Origin: Bacteriovorax sp037444575
Lineage (GTDB): Bacteria; Bdellovibrionota; Bacteriovoracia; Bacteriovoracales; Bacteriovoracaceae
NCBI GenBank assembly: GCA_037444575.1
Contig: JBBIME010000011.1
Span: forward strand, 1 to 64,000
DNA length: 64,000 nucleotides
Direction of reading: 5' to 3'
Shown: positions 53,107 through 60,772 of the stretch, piece after piece
Layout: each line of letters begins with the position of its first letter
How positions within the stretch are numbered: the first letter of the stretch is position 1
Position numbers and translations under genes: made by a program
The notes under the pieces: model-generated
What the model saw: the letters and a program-made list of their open reading frames with translations, nothing else
Told to the model about the DNA's origin: nothing
Database searches by the model: none

Positions 53107-53556
53107 ATGAGTGATAGGTCTAAAGCAATCATCGTCGATTTAGATGGAACCCTTTGTGATCTTGAACATCGTGTTCATCATGTACGGGCCTCCAAAAAAA
53201 ACTGGAAAGAGTTCTTTGCGTTAATGGTTCACGATAAGCTCAATCATTGGTGTTATGAATTAATGGAGGCGATGGGGGCCCGCGGTTACAAAATTATTTT
53301 TGTTACAGGAAGAGATGAGACGTATCGATCTCACACGGAAGATTGGCTAAAAAAACACAATGTAAAATATGAGCACCTCTACATGAGAGCTGCCATTGAT
53401 TTCAGACCCGACTCAGATGTAAAAGAAGAAATTTATCTGGAAAAGATTGAACAAGACTATCAGGTATTGTTCGTTGTAGATGACCGAAAAAGCGTTGTCG
53501 AGAGATGGAGAAAGCTTGAGCTTGTTTGTCTACAATGTGCTCCTGGTGATTTCTAA
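53107..53556 (+). CDS. HAD-family phosphatase, PNKP 3'-phosphatase-like
   Basis: A 149-residue HAD hydrolase. Motif I is IVDLDGTLCDL (Asp11 nucleophile, Asp13), motif II is IIFVTGRDE, and the metal Asp pair is in LFVVDDRKSVVERWR. The whole resembles the 3'-phosphatase domain of T4 polynucleotide kinase (HWCYELMEAMGARGYK, then HTEDWLKKHNV, then DVKEEIYLEKI), so a nucleic-acid end-processing role is plausible without a kinase domain. The start codon touches the LplT stop, with GGAG just upstream. Confidence 0.82.
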   Translation: MSDRSKAIIVDLDGTLCDLEHRVHHVRASKKNWKEFFALMVHDKLNHWCYELMEAMGARGYKIIFVTGRDETYRSHTEDWLKKHNVKYEHLYMRAAIDFRPDSDVKEEIYLEKIEQDYQVLFVVDDRKSVVERWRKLELVCLQCAPGDF

Positions 53557-53638
53557 GAAAGAAATCTTTTTCCCAGATTTACTCTGACTCTTATTCCGTG
53601 GTAGAAAATTTCACCTTCCACCCTCATAAAAGGATTTT

Positions 53639-53794
53639 ATGATGATCGTTGAAATTCCGAACTGGCCACTTCGTTCTATTGAAATCTTTACTCTCAAGAA
53701 AATTTTAGAAAATTGGGTCTTCTCTTTTTTTAAAACTGAGCGACAATCAGTATATACACTGATTGATCATGAAACTCTTTATTTAGAGTTTTAA
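53639..53794 (+). CDS. Possible small protein of 51 residues
   Basis: A short frame between the HAD gene and the lipoprotein gene, with AAAAGGA just upstream of two tandem ATGs. The product begins MMIVEIPNWPLRSIEIFTLK and ends EF; it has no Cys and no hydrophobic anchor. Codon use is ordinary for the region, and it lies in the only 250-bp gap of this run. Coding is likely but unproven. Confidence 0.42.
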   Translation: MMIVEIPNWPLRSIEIFTLKKILENWVFSFFKTERQSVYTLIDHETLYLEF

Positions 53795-53812
53795 ATCGCG
53801 ACGGAGATCCTT

Positions 53813-54517
53813 GTGAACACATCTTTTAAGGCGAGCGCTGTTTTAATTCTTATCTCACTTTCATTATCGAGCTGTAAGCTTAATCAACAGATTGAAAACA
53901 ACAATCCAGCGATGAAAGGAATTGGTGGGATGGACCCAGGCAAAGAGAGAAATTATACTGCATCTGAATTACAGATATCTCGAAGAATTTGCGCTAACCT
54001 AAAAATGAAACGCGATACTTTCGAAAAGTACGATAATGGAAAAGTTGTGTATCGATTTAGAGCCGAGCTTCGTAACTGCGATAATGGAGTTTACAACGCT
54101 GATCTTTTTGAGGCGGCCATTTCAAACGCGAATTCAACAGAGCCTGAGTATATTGCAAGCAGAGAAAATTATTTTAAAGATGTTGTCACTGATCAAAGTG
54201 GAATAATGAAGCAAGTTTGTGATGCTGTTATTCAATCAGATAAGGTTCAGAACGCTATACTCAATGGCAATTTTAAATATAGCGTGAATTTTTTAATTGT
54301 GAATGGATATGATCGCTATGAAGTGATTAAATCAAAAAAGGATTCAACTGGTGGTTATAATCCTCTAAGCGGTGAAGCTGTTTCTATCATTAGTCAAAAA
54401 ATACAAGCACCCACTGAATTTTTAGGAGTTGAAAAAGAGCGCATCCGTTACACGATGTGTGATTCAACTAGATACTCAACGACAAAGCAGACCTGGATTG
54501 AGAAACGAAATTTTTAA
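53813..54517 (+). CDS. Lipoprotein, unknown function
   Basis: A 234-residue lipoprotein starting at GTG after CGGAG. The signal (VLILISLSLSSC) has lipobox LSSC. The mature part is a mixed alpha/beta domain with four further Cys (about 60, 80, 142, 222), probably disulfide-linked. No family that I recognise. A stable hairpin follows the stop. Confidence 0.55.
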   Translation: MNTSFKASAVLILISLSLSSCKLNQQIENNNPAMKGIGGMDPGKERNYTASELQISRRICANLKMKRDTFEKYDNGKVVYRFRAELRNCDNGVYNADLFEAAISNANSTEPEYIASRENYFKDVVTDQSGIMKQVCDAVIQSDKVQNAILNGNFKYSVNFLIVNGYDRYEVIKSKKDSTGGYNPLSGEAVSIISQKIQAPTEFLGVEKERIRYTMCDSTRYSTTKQTWIEKRNF

Positions 54518-54530
54518 GAACAAATATATT

Positions 54531-54554
54531 TGAGGTGCCGCCTGCGGCACCTCA
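54531..54554. terminator. Long hairpin between convergent genes
   Basis: TGAGGTGCCGC pairs with GCGGCACCTCA around a two-base tip. It lies between the lipoprotein gene and the convergent transketolase gene. There is no real T-tract on either side, so it may be a bidirectional terminator of imperfect type or an mRNA-stabilising 3' stem. Confidence 0.5.
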
Positions 54555-54565
54555 AAATTCATCAA

Positions 54566-56554
54566 TTATAAATTTTCAAGCGCCTTAACAATTCCTTCCG
54601 CACTCAAATCAAAACGAGCATAGAGTTGATCCGCTTTATAGGCTGATTGCCCAAATTCACCGAGGATTCCCAGCGTTTTCGCTTTAAAGTTTACACTATT
54701 AGTGTGAAGAGCATGGACAATCATCTGGCCCATTCCACCAATCACCTGGTGATCTTCAATCGTAATAAGTTTTCCCTTCGTAGCTGCGAGTGCTGTCTTA
54801 AAGGTTTCAACATCAACGTGATTGATAAAAGAGTTATTGATAACTGTCGCAGAAATATTTTTTTCTTTAAGAAGTTTAGCGGCAGCTAATGCCTTTCCAA
54901 CCATCGGTCCCGCTGCTGCAATCGTAACGTCAGATCCAGTCGTTAAAACGTTTGCTTTATTCCACTCGTATTTCATTCCTTCAACGTAACTTACAGGATG
55001 ATTTTCTCGTCCTAGAAAGAACACAACTGAATTTGGAACCTTTCCTGCTTCTCTTTCGCGAGCAAAATTTGTGATTGCTTCATACATAAGAGTTTCTGCT
55101 TCACTAGAGCAAGCACAGTTGATAACTGTGACGTGAGGGATGCTTGAAAGGGCCGCAAAATAAGTTGTCGCCTGATGGCTTGCTCCATCAGCAGCGTCTT
55201 GAAAACCAGTGTGAGAAAAGAGAGCGATAACTGGTCCTTCAGAGAGGCCTGCCATAATGAAAGGAAGATTTCCTTTAGTGATCCCAAATTGCGCGAATGT
55301 ATCGACAATTGGAATAAGACCTAATTTTGATAAACCGACAGCACTAGAGATCATATTTGATTCAGCAATCCCTACATCAATATATTGGTTAGGAAATTCC
55401 TTATGAAAAGCCTTAATTCCTGTTGAACTTTGAAGATCTGATGAAAGAGAGAAAACAGGAAGGCCCTCTTTCGCGGCCTTGATTACTGCGCGAGCAAAAC
55501 CATCTTGAACTTTTTCTGTTTTAGCAGTTGGTGTACTTGCTTCTTTAGGTGCTGGTTTAGATTTTAAAATGTCTTCTGCCCAATTAACAAATTCGGATGG
55601 CGGCTCACCATTGTAGATTTCATTTACGAAGGCCACGAGTTTGTCGTCATAAGAAGAAAGGGGATAGCCGTGTCCTCCACTAGCGCTCTCCATTGTCGAC
55701 TTTACTCCATAACCTTTGATTGTTTTAAAAACCACAGCAACTGGAACAGAAGGATTTTTCTCTGCAAAATCAATGGCAGATTCAACTTTTGAATAAACCT
55801 TCTGAAGATTGTTTCCTTCAATTTCAGTAATTATTTTCCAGCCAAGGCTTTCAAGAGAATTAAAAGTAGGGGCCATTGAAAATGAATCTTCATCGATTCT
55901 TCCACCAAGTTTTGTATTATTGTCAGAAATGAGAAGAACAAACGGATTCATTTTATTTTTAGCGGCCAAACCTGCAATGGCAGCGAAAGATTCTTTTGCT
56001 TCACCTTCCATTGCTCCACCGTCAGAGAGTACGCAAAGAGTTGTACGCTTATTGCCAAGAATTTTATCGGCCATCGCAAGACCTTGAGCTTGAGGCACGC
56101 CAGAACCAAGAGGTCCATTAGAAATAAAGACACCTTCTGGATTTAAGTGAGCTTCACCATGACCTGTGAGTTTACTTTCAATTGATCTGAAAAGTCTTAG
56201 ATCGTTAAACGTTAAATTATCAAATCCGTAGTTTGCTCTTAAAGCATAAATTCCATTTTCAGCGTGGCCGGCGTCGTTTACAAAGTTATAAGTCTCATAC
56301 CAATTTTTTGTTTTATCTTTGAACATGATGGCGTGAACTGCTGACATAATTTCAGCATAAGCAGCAGGTCCTCCCCAGTGAGCAGCAGCTCCTCCAATTG
56401 TTGCATGTTGATTCATTAAAGCGACGAGAGCACGAGTTGCTCTCGGATCTCCTACCGTAACATCACTACCTGAGTGATCTTTTACCGTCAGTGCATATTT
56501 TGGAGAAGACTTTGGAGTAGGGGCCAATTTAATTTTAAGCTTTAGTGCTTTCAT
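54566..56554 (-). CDS. tkt: Transketolase
   Basis: A 662-residue thiamine-diphosphate enzyme of the pentose phosphate pathway. The diphosphate-binding stretch is SDGGAMEGEAKESFAAI with GSGVPQAQGLA ahead of it. The pyrimidine/active-site region includes GGHGYPLSS, and the C-terminal half has DVGIAESNMISSAVGLS, TFAQF and SHTGFQDAADGASHQ. The ATG at 56554 follows AGGA at ideal spacing; the frame is open three codons further to a TTG. It overlaps the upstream PAP2 gene by 20 bp. Confidence 0.93.
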   Translation of the reverse strand: MKALKLKIKLAPTPKSSPKYALTVKDHSGSDVTVGDPRATRALVALMNQHATIGGAAAHWGGPAAYAEIMSAVHAIMFKDKTKNWYETYNFVNDAGHAENGIYALRANYGFDNLTFNDLRLFRSIESKLTGHGEAHLNPEGVFISNGPLGSGVPQAQGLAMADKILGNKRTTLCVLSDGGAMEGEAKESFAAIAGLAAKNKMNPFVLLISDNNTKLGGRIDEDSFSMAPTFNSLESLGWKIITEIEGNNLQKVYSKVESAIDFAEKNPSVPVAVVFKTIKGYGVKSTMESASGGHGYPLSSYDDKLVAFVNEIYNGEPPSEFVNWAEDILKSKPAPKEASTPTAKTEKVQDGFARAVIKAAKEGLPVFSLSSDLQSSTGIKAFHKEFPNQYIDVGIAESNMISSAVGLSKLGLIPIVDTFAQFGITKGNLPFIMAGLSEGPVIALFSHTGFQDAADGASHQATTYFAALSSIPHVTVINCACSSEAETLMYEAITNFAREREAGKVPNSVVFFLGRENHPVSYVEGMKYEWNKANVLTTGSDVTIAAAGPMVGKALAAAKLLKEKNISATVINNSFINHVDVETFKTALAATKGKLITIEDHQVIGGMGQMIVHALHTNSVNFKAKTLGILGEFGQSAYKADQLYARFDLSAEGIVKALENL

Positions 56555-57236
56555 GATCAAAATCCTTGATAAGAAGGTTTAGTGAAGAAACTATTATGAA
56601 TGCTAATACCATAGTTGTTAAAGTGTGACTTAAAAAATGGGCCCCGCGAAGCATCTGGTAGATGGCCATAACCCATCCTGTAGTCATAGCAAGAGTAAAC
56701 GCGAGCACTTTATTTCGTCTAGTTTTAAATAGACAAATGAGTGAGAGAAGAGCGAAGCCACCTGTTGCGTGACCAGCTGGAAAACATTTTCCACGCGGCC
56801 ATTTGCCATCAATGGAATAGGGATTTTTAGGATAAGAGTCAAAAAGTTTTACGTAGGGAATTTTTCCAGCGAAGTGATTGAGATCATCTGGGCATTGAAC
56901 GTTTGTTAAATTCTTTCCAATGAGAGCGACTCCACCAGGAAGAATAATTAAGCTTAGAGTAACAATGAAAAGTCCTTTTCTGTACTCTGGCCAAATATTT
57001 TTTTTCCAGGAAACAATCGAAGCAATTAAAGCGAAAGCACCAATGATATAAATTGGAATTTTTATTCCGTGATAAAAGATAGCTCGAAGCTTTAGTCCTG
57101 GATCTTTTAAGATCCAGGTTTTTTCAAGAGGAAGGTAAAAATGCTCTTGCAGCAAGATGTCTGTATTTGTGAATTCGAAGAAAACCAGAAGCAGTATTAG
57201 TGCTGCCAGAGAAACCCATAACGTTTTTTTGCCCAA
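56535..57236 (-). CDS. PAP2-superfamily membrane phosphatase
   Basis: A 233-residue protein with about six transmembrane helices. The PAP2 motifs are visible: VQCPDDLNHF after a basic GKNL, then CFPAGHATGGFALLSL (motif 2, with the catalytic His), and RGAHFLSHTLTTMV (motif 3). This form, with CPDDL and RxAHFLSHT, is found in LpxE/LpxF-like and undecaprenyl-diphosphate phosphatase relatives, so the substrate is probably a lipid phosphate; lipid A cannot be claimed from sequence alone. It is followed on the same strand by tkt, with a 20-bp overlap. Confidence 0.82.
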   Translation of the reverse strand: MGKKTLWVSLAALILLLVFFEFTNTDILLQEHFYLPLEKTWILKDPGLKLRAIFYHGIKIPIYIIGAFALIASIVSWKKNIWPEYRKGLFIVTLSLIILPGGVALIGKNLTNVQCPDDLNHFAGKIPYVKLFDSYPKNPYSIDGKWPRGKCFPAGHATGGFALLSLICLFKTRRNKVLAFTLAMTTGWVMAIYQMLRGAHFLSHTLTTMVLAFIIVSSLNLLIKDFDHESTKA

Positions 57237-57455
57237 AGCGCTTTGACTCCAAATATTGCTAAAACATTAAAATTAAACTCGAGAAATTATACGCAAAAAG
57301 GATAGCGTTGTACCACTCAAATTATGGGCAATTTTAAAGAAGCTCTCCAAAAAGTTTTAAAGTAAGAAAAAGGCTCTTTTTTGGCCTTGAAGCACTAGTA
57401 TTCAGGAGCTTTCTTAATAATTTTTGGAGGGGGGCCAAAGGAATAAAGTAATTGT

Positions 57456-57474
57456 GTCGATCGACCGATATAAT
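57456..57474 (+). promoter_or_regulatory. Palindrome beside a -10 box
   Basis: A perfect 10-bp palindrome, GTCGATCGAC (57456-57465), lies four bases before TATAAT (57469-57474), about 28 bp upstream of the ATG at 57503. It could be a repressor site or chance; the -35 position holds only a weak match. Confidence 0.35.
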
Positions 57475-57502
57475 CAATCAGGTATTGAACTCGGAGTGTG
57501 TT

Positions 57503-57757
57503 ATGTGCGAAGTATGTAAAGCTGAAGGGGTCGATTACTTATTCAGAAATGGGCCAAAAAAAGCGCTCGTTAAAGATAACTTGTATAAAGTTTTTAAAAA
57601 AGCAGTGGCCCCGGTGAAGCTATGCCATATTCATAGCGTTGAGCTGTTTCACATGGGGGAGAGAAGGTTTTTAAGGGAGCATCTCTATTTTGCAAGGGCA
57701 CTTGCTCGAGCGCACATCTCAAAATCCGAAGTTTCAGAATCTTCTTTTGGGCTTTAA
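57503..57757 (+). CDS. Small CxxC protein, unknown function
   Basis: An 84-residue cytoplasmic protein starting MCEVCKAEGVDYLFR, with CxxC at 2-5 and a later C-H-I-H (KLCHIHSVELFHMGERR). Cys and His could bind a metal such as zinc. The rest is helical and basic. The ATG at 57503 follows CGGAG; longer frames upstream would include the promoter. No known family. It stands alone before the aldehyde dehydrogenase gene. Confidence 0.6.
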   Translation: MCEVCKAEGVDYLFRNGPKKALVKDNLYKVFKKAVAPVKLCHIHSVELFHMGERRFLREHLYFARALARAHISKSEVSESSFGL

Positions 57758-57806
57758 TTTTTTTAGCTAAACTAGAGTTTCAAAATCTTTACGGAAGGAA
57801 GATCAA

Positions 57807-59249
57807 ATGGAACTCAATCGCGATATTCTCCATGCAAAAAGTTTTATAAATAATGAATGGATTGGTCATTCCACCACGAATATTCTTTCTGTAAAAAATA
57901 AATACGATCAAAATATCATTGCGACAGTTCCCTATGCTGATGCCAGCGAAGTGCAATTTGCCATTGCGAACTCCGTTCAAGCTTTTCAAAGTTATTCCAG
58001 ATTAAGTGCCTTTGAGCGAAAGGAATTTATATTGAAAATTCGCGAAGGATTGCTGGCGGAAAAAGAAAAATTTATTAATCTAATCGTCTCTGAAGCTGGA
58101 AAGCCTCTCGATTACGCCAAAGCTGAAATTGAGCGCTGTTTGACGGTTCTACAATTATCCGCTGAAGAAGCGGTGAAATTAACGGGTGAGACTGTCCCAA
58201 TGGATTACGGATTGGGAGTTGGAAGATCTGCTTTTACTAAGCGTTTTCCAGTAGGGCCTGTTCTTGCGATTTCTCCTTTTAATTTTCCTTTAAATCTTGC
58301 CCTTCATAAAATTGGTCCAGCTCTCGCGGCCGGTTGTACAGTCATTCTAAAACCATCTCCTTTTACTCCGCTAACGGCCCTTGCCCTTGCTTCATTATGT
58401 AAACGCGTTGGCCTCCCTCCTGGAGTGTTAAATGTGGTCGTCTGTAGAAATGAAGAAGCAGAACTCATGCTTAAAGATGAGAGAATAAAAATGCTCTCCT
58501 TCACTGGATCTGCAGAAGTGGGGTGGAGTTTAAAGCAGAAGGCGGGGAAGAAAAAAGTAACTCTTGAATTAGGCGGGAACGCCGCTGTCATTGTCGATCG
58601 CTCTTGCAATATCGATGAAGCTGTTAAGTCCATTGCAATGGGCGCGTATCTTTACGCCGGTCAAGTTTGCATTTCAGTGCAGAGAATTTTTGTGGATCAC
58701 TCAATCTTTGATACTTTTATTGAGAAGTTCAAACATGCTGTGGGCGAAATTAAAATGGGTCCTCCATCCGTTGAAGGAGTCAGTGTTGGGCCAATTATCG
58801 ATCGGGTCCATTTAGAGCGCATTCAGGCCTGGATCAATGAGGCAAAAGCAGCAGGAGCAGAAGTGCTCTTTGGTGGAGAAATTGCCGATCTTGAACATAA
58901 TTTGATTTCTCCAACCCTAATAACTAATACCAAAGAAGATATGAAAATTGTCTGTGAGGAGGCTTTTGGCCCTGTGGCAGTCATTGAAAAAGTTCAATAC
59001 TTCGATGAAGTCATTCGCGTCGTCAATCGCTCGCGCTATGGCCTTCAGGCAGGTCTTTTTACCAATCAAATATCCCAAATGAAGTACGCCCACGAACACC
59101 TGGAAGTAGGCGCCCTTTTAATCAACGCAGTTCCTAATTTTAGAGTCGACTCTATGCCTTATGGAGGAGTCAAAGATTCTGGTTTAGGGCGTGAAGGGAT
59201 TCGCTACGCGATGCTCGAGATGACTGAACCGCGCTTGCTCGTTTACTAG
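57807..59249 (+). CDS. NAD(P)-dependent aldehyde dehydrogenase
   Basis: A 480-residue aldehyde dehydrogenase: AISPFNFPLNLALHKIGPALAAG, FTGSAEVGW, the Glu in TLELGGNAAVIV (Glu254) and the nucleophile in YAGQVCISVQRI (Cys288). The NFPLNL, ISVQRI and PYGGVKDSGLGREG stretches match the lactaldehyde/GAPN-like subgroup more than fatty-aldehyde forms. It differs clearly from the ALDH3-like gene at 27363 and is not a duplicate of it. A GGAAGGAAG site precedes the ATG. Confidence 0.92.
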   Translation: MELNRDILHAKSFINNEWIGHSTTNILSVKNKYDQNIIATVPYADASEVQFAIANSVQAFQSYSRLSAFERKEFILKIREGLLAEKEKFINLIVSEAGKPLDYAKAEIERCLTVLQLSAEEAVKLTGETVPMDYGLGVGRSAFTKRFPVGPVLAISPFNFPLNLALHKIGPALAAGCTVILKPSPFTPLTALALASLCKRVGLPPGVLNVVVCRNEEAELMLKDERIKMLSFTGSAEVGWSLKQKAGKKKVTLELGGNAAVIVDRSCNIDEAVKSIAMGAYLYAGQVCISVQRIFVDHSIFDTFIEKFKHAVGEIKMGPPSVEGVSVGPIIDRVHLERIQAWINEAKAAGAEVLFGGEIADLEHNLISPTLITNTKEDMKIVCEEAFGPVAVIEKVQYFDEVIRVVNRSRYGLQAGLFTNQISQMKYAHEHLEVGALLINAVPNFRVDSMPYGGVKDSGLGREGIRYAMLEMTEPRLLVY

Positions 59250-59304
59250 TCAAAACTCTAAATTTTATGGTACATTACATTCTCAAATTTCAATGGAGTG
59301 TTTC

Positions 59305-60741
59305 ATGACCGTTCGCGTGCGATTTGCCCCTTCTCCTACAGGTTACCTTCACATCGGTGGAGCAAGAACTGCAATGTATAACCAGCTTTTCGCTAAAGCG
59401 ATGGGCGGAAAATATATTCTTCGTATTGAAGATACAGATACTGAGCGCTCTGAAAGAAAATTCGAAGAGTCACAAATTGAAGATTTAAAATGGCTTGGCA
59501 TCACTCATGATGAAGGACCAGATGTCGGTGGAGAATACGGGCCATACAGACAATCTGAGCGTCTTCATATCTATAAAGCGTGGGCCGAAAAATTAATCGA
59601 TAAAGGACATGCTTATCACTGCTTTTGTTCAGAAGAAGAATTGACAGCCAAAAAAGAAGAGGCTGAAAAACATAATCTAGCTCCTCACTACGATGGAAAA
59701 TGCCGAAAGCTTTCTCGGGAAGAAGCAAATGCTAGACTAGCTAGTGGTGAAGAAGCGGTCATTCGTTTTCATGCTCCACAAAAGGCGTATGAATTTAATG
59801 ATCATGTGAGAGGCCATGTTGTTTTCCCAGAGGGAATGGTAGGGGACTTCGTTATCATGAGAGCTAATGGGCTTCCGGTTTATAATTATGCCGTAGTTGT
59901 CGATGATGCTTCCATGAAAATTTCTCACGTAATTCGCGCTGAAGAGCATTTAAACAATACACTAAGACAGTTAATGCTTTATGAAGCTTTTGGATTAACT
60001 CCTCCGGAATTTGCTCATGCTTCGTTGTTAATTGGAAGTGATCGCCAAAAACTTTCTAAACGTCATGGAGCTACTTCCGTTACCTTGTATAAAGAAATGA
60101 ATTACCTGCCAGTTGCTCTTTTAAATTATCTTTGTCTTTTAGGATGGTCTCATCCAGAGGAGAAAGATGTTTTTGATCCGCATACTCTTGGAAATCTTTT
60201 TAGTATTAATCGCTTCATAAAAGCACCAGCGATTTATGATGTGACTAAATTAAACCATATCAATGGGCAACACTTAAGAGCGTTGCCAATAGAAACCATT
60301 CTGACCGAAGTTGAAAAAACAATTCCGACAACACATCCATTTCACAAAATGGAAATTGATTGGAAACTTAAATGTGTTGGAGTCTTTAAAGACAAAATCG
60401 ATTTTTTCCAGGACTTTGCGAAGCACTTAGATATTCTTTTTACAACAGAAGTTTCTAGCGATGCTGAATATAAAGAGGCCATTGCTTGGGAAACAACTCC
60501 TAAAATTCGCGAGTACCTGGAAGGGGAAATCAATATAGCTAAGGTTACTGGAAAAAAGTTTGTGACAGTGGATGATGTTAATATCTGGAGTGATCACATA
60601 AAAGGTGAACTTAAAATTAAAGGCAAGCAGCTTTTCATGGGAATGAGAGTAGTTCTTACTCATCAGGCCCACGGGACAGACTTAAAATTTATTATTCCAT
60701 TAACTCCGATCGAAGTTTTAGAAAAAAGAATTAAGCTCTAA
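59305..60741 (+). CDS. gltX: Glutamate--tRNA ligase GltX
   Basis: A 478-residue class-I aminoacyl-tRNA synthetase. The first catalytic motif is RFAPSPTGYLHIGGART (HIGH-like), and the second is DRQKLSKRHGATS. LRIEDTDTERS and YNYAVVVDDASMKISHVIR are family landmarks. A cluster of Cys and His (YHCFCSEEEL, YDGKCRKL) resembles the zinc-binding segment of some GluRS. The ATG at 59305 follows ATGGAG; an in-frame ATG at 59293 is too close to the site. It is the last gene before a strong bidirectional terminator. Confidence 0.96.
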   Translation: MTVRVRFAPSPTGYLHIGGARTAMYNQLFAKAMGGKYILRIEDTDTERSERKFEESQIEDLKWLGITHDEGPDVGGEYGPYRQSERLHIYKAWAEKLIDKGHAYHCFCSEEELTAKKEEAEKHNLAPHYDGKCRKLSREEANARLASGEEAVIRFHAPQKAYEFNDHVRGHVVFPEGMVGDFVIMRANGLPVYNYAVVVDDASMKISHVIRAEEHLNNTLRQLMLYEAFGLTPPEFAHASLLIGSDRQKLSKRHGATSVTLYKEMNYLPVALLNYLCLLGWSHPEEKDVFDPHTLGNLFSINRFIKAPAIYDVTKLNHINGQHLRALPIETILTEVEKTIPTTHPFHKMEIDWKLKCVGVFKDKIDFFQDFAKHLDILFTTEVSSDAEYKEAIAWETTPKIREYLEGEINIAKVTGKKFVTVDDVNIWSDHIKGELKIKGKQLFMGMRVVLTHQAHGTDLKFIIPLTPIEVLEKRIKL

Positions 60742-60772
60742 AAAAAAGCCTCCGTAAGGAGGCTTTTTTTTT
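60741..60772. terminator. Bidirectional Rho-independent terminator
   Basis: Stem AAAGCCTCC / GGAGGCTTT with loop GTAA, flanked by seven As on the left and a run of Ts on the right. It serves gltX from the left and the convergent DUF2156 gene from the right. Confidence 0.93.

Noticed and set aside
57360..57400. Terminator after the AAAAAGGCTC stretch
   Set aside because: The possible stem is short and mismatched (AAGGC / GCCTT), and no gene ends just before it on the plus strand.
27363..59249. The two aldehyde dehydrogenases as a recent duplication
   Set aside because: They differ in length, active-site surroundings and C-terminal tails; they belong to different subgroups.
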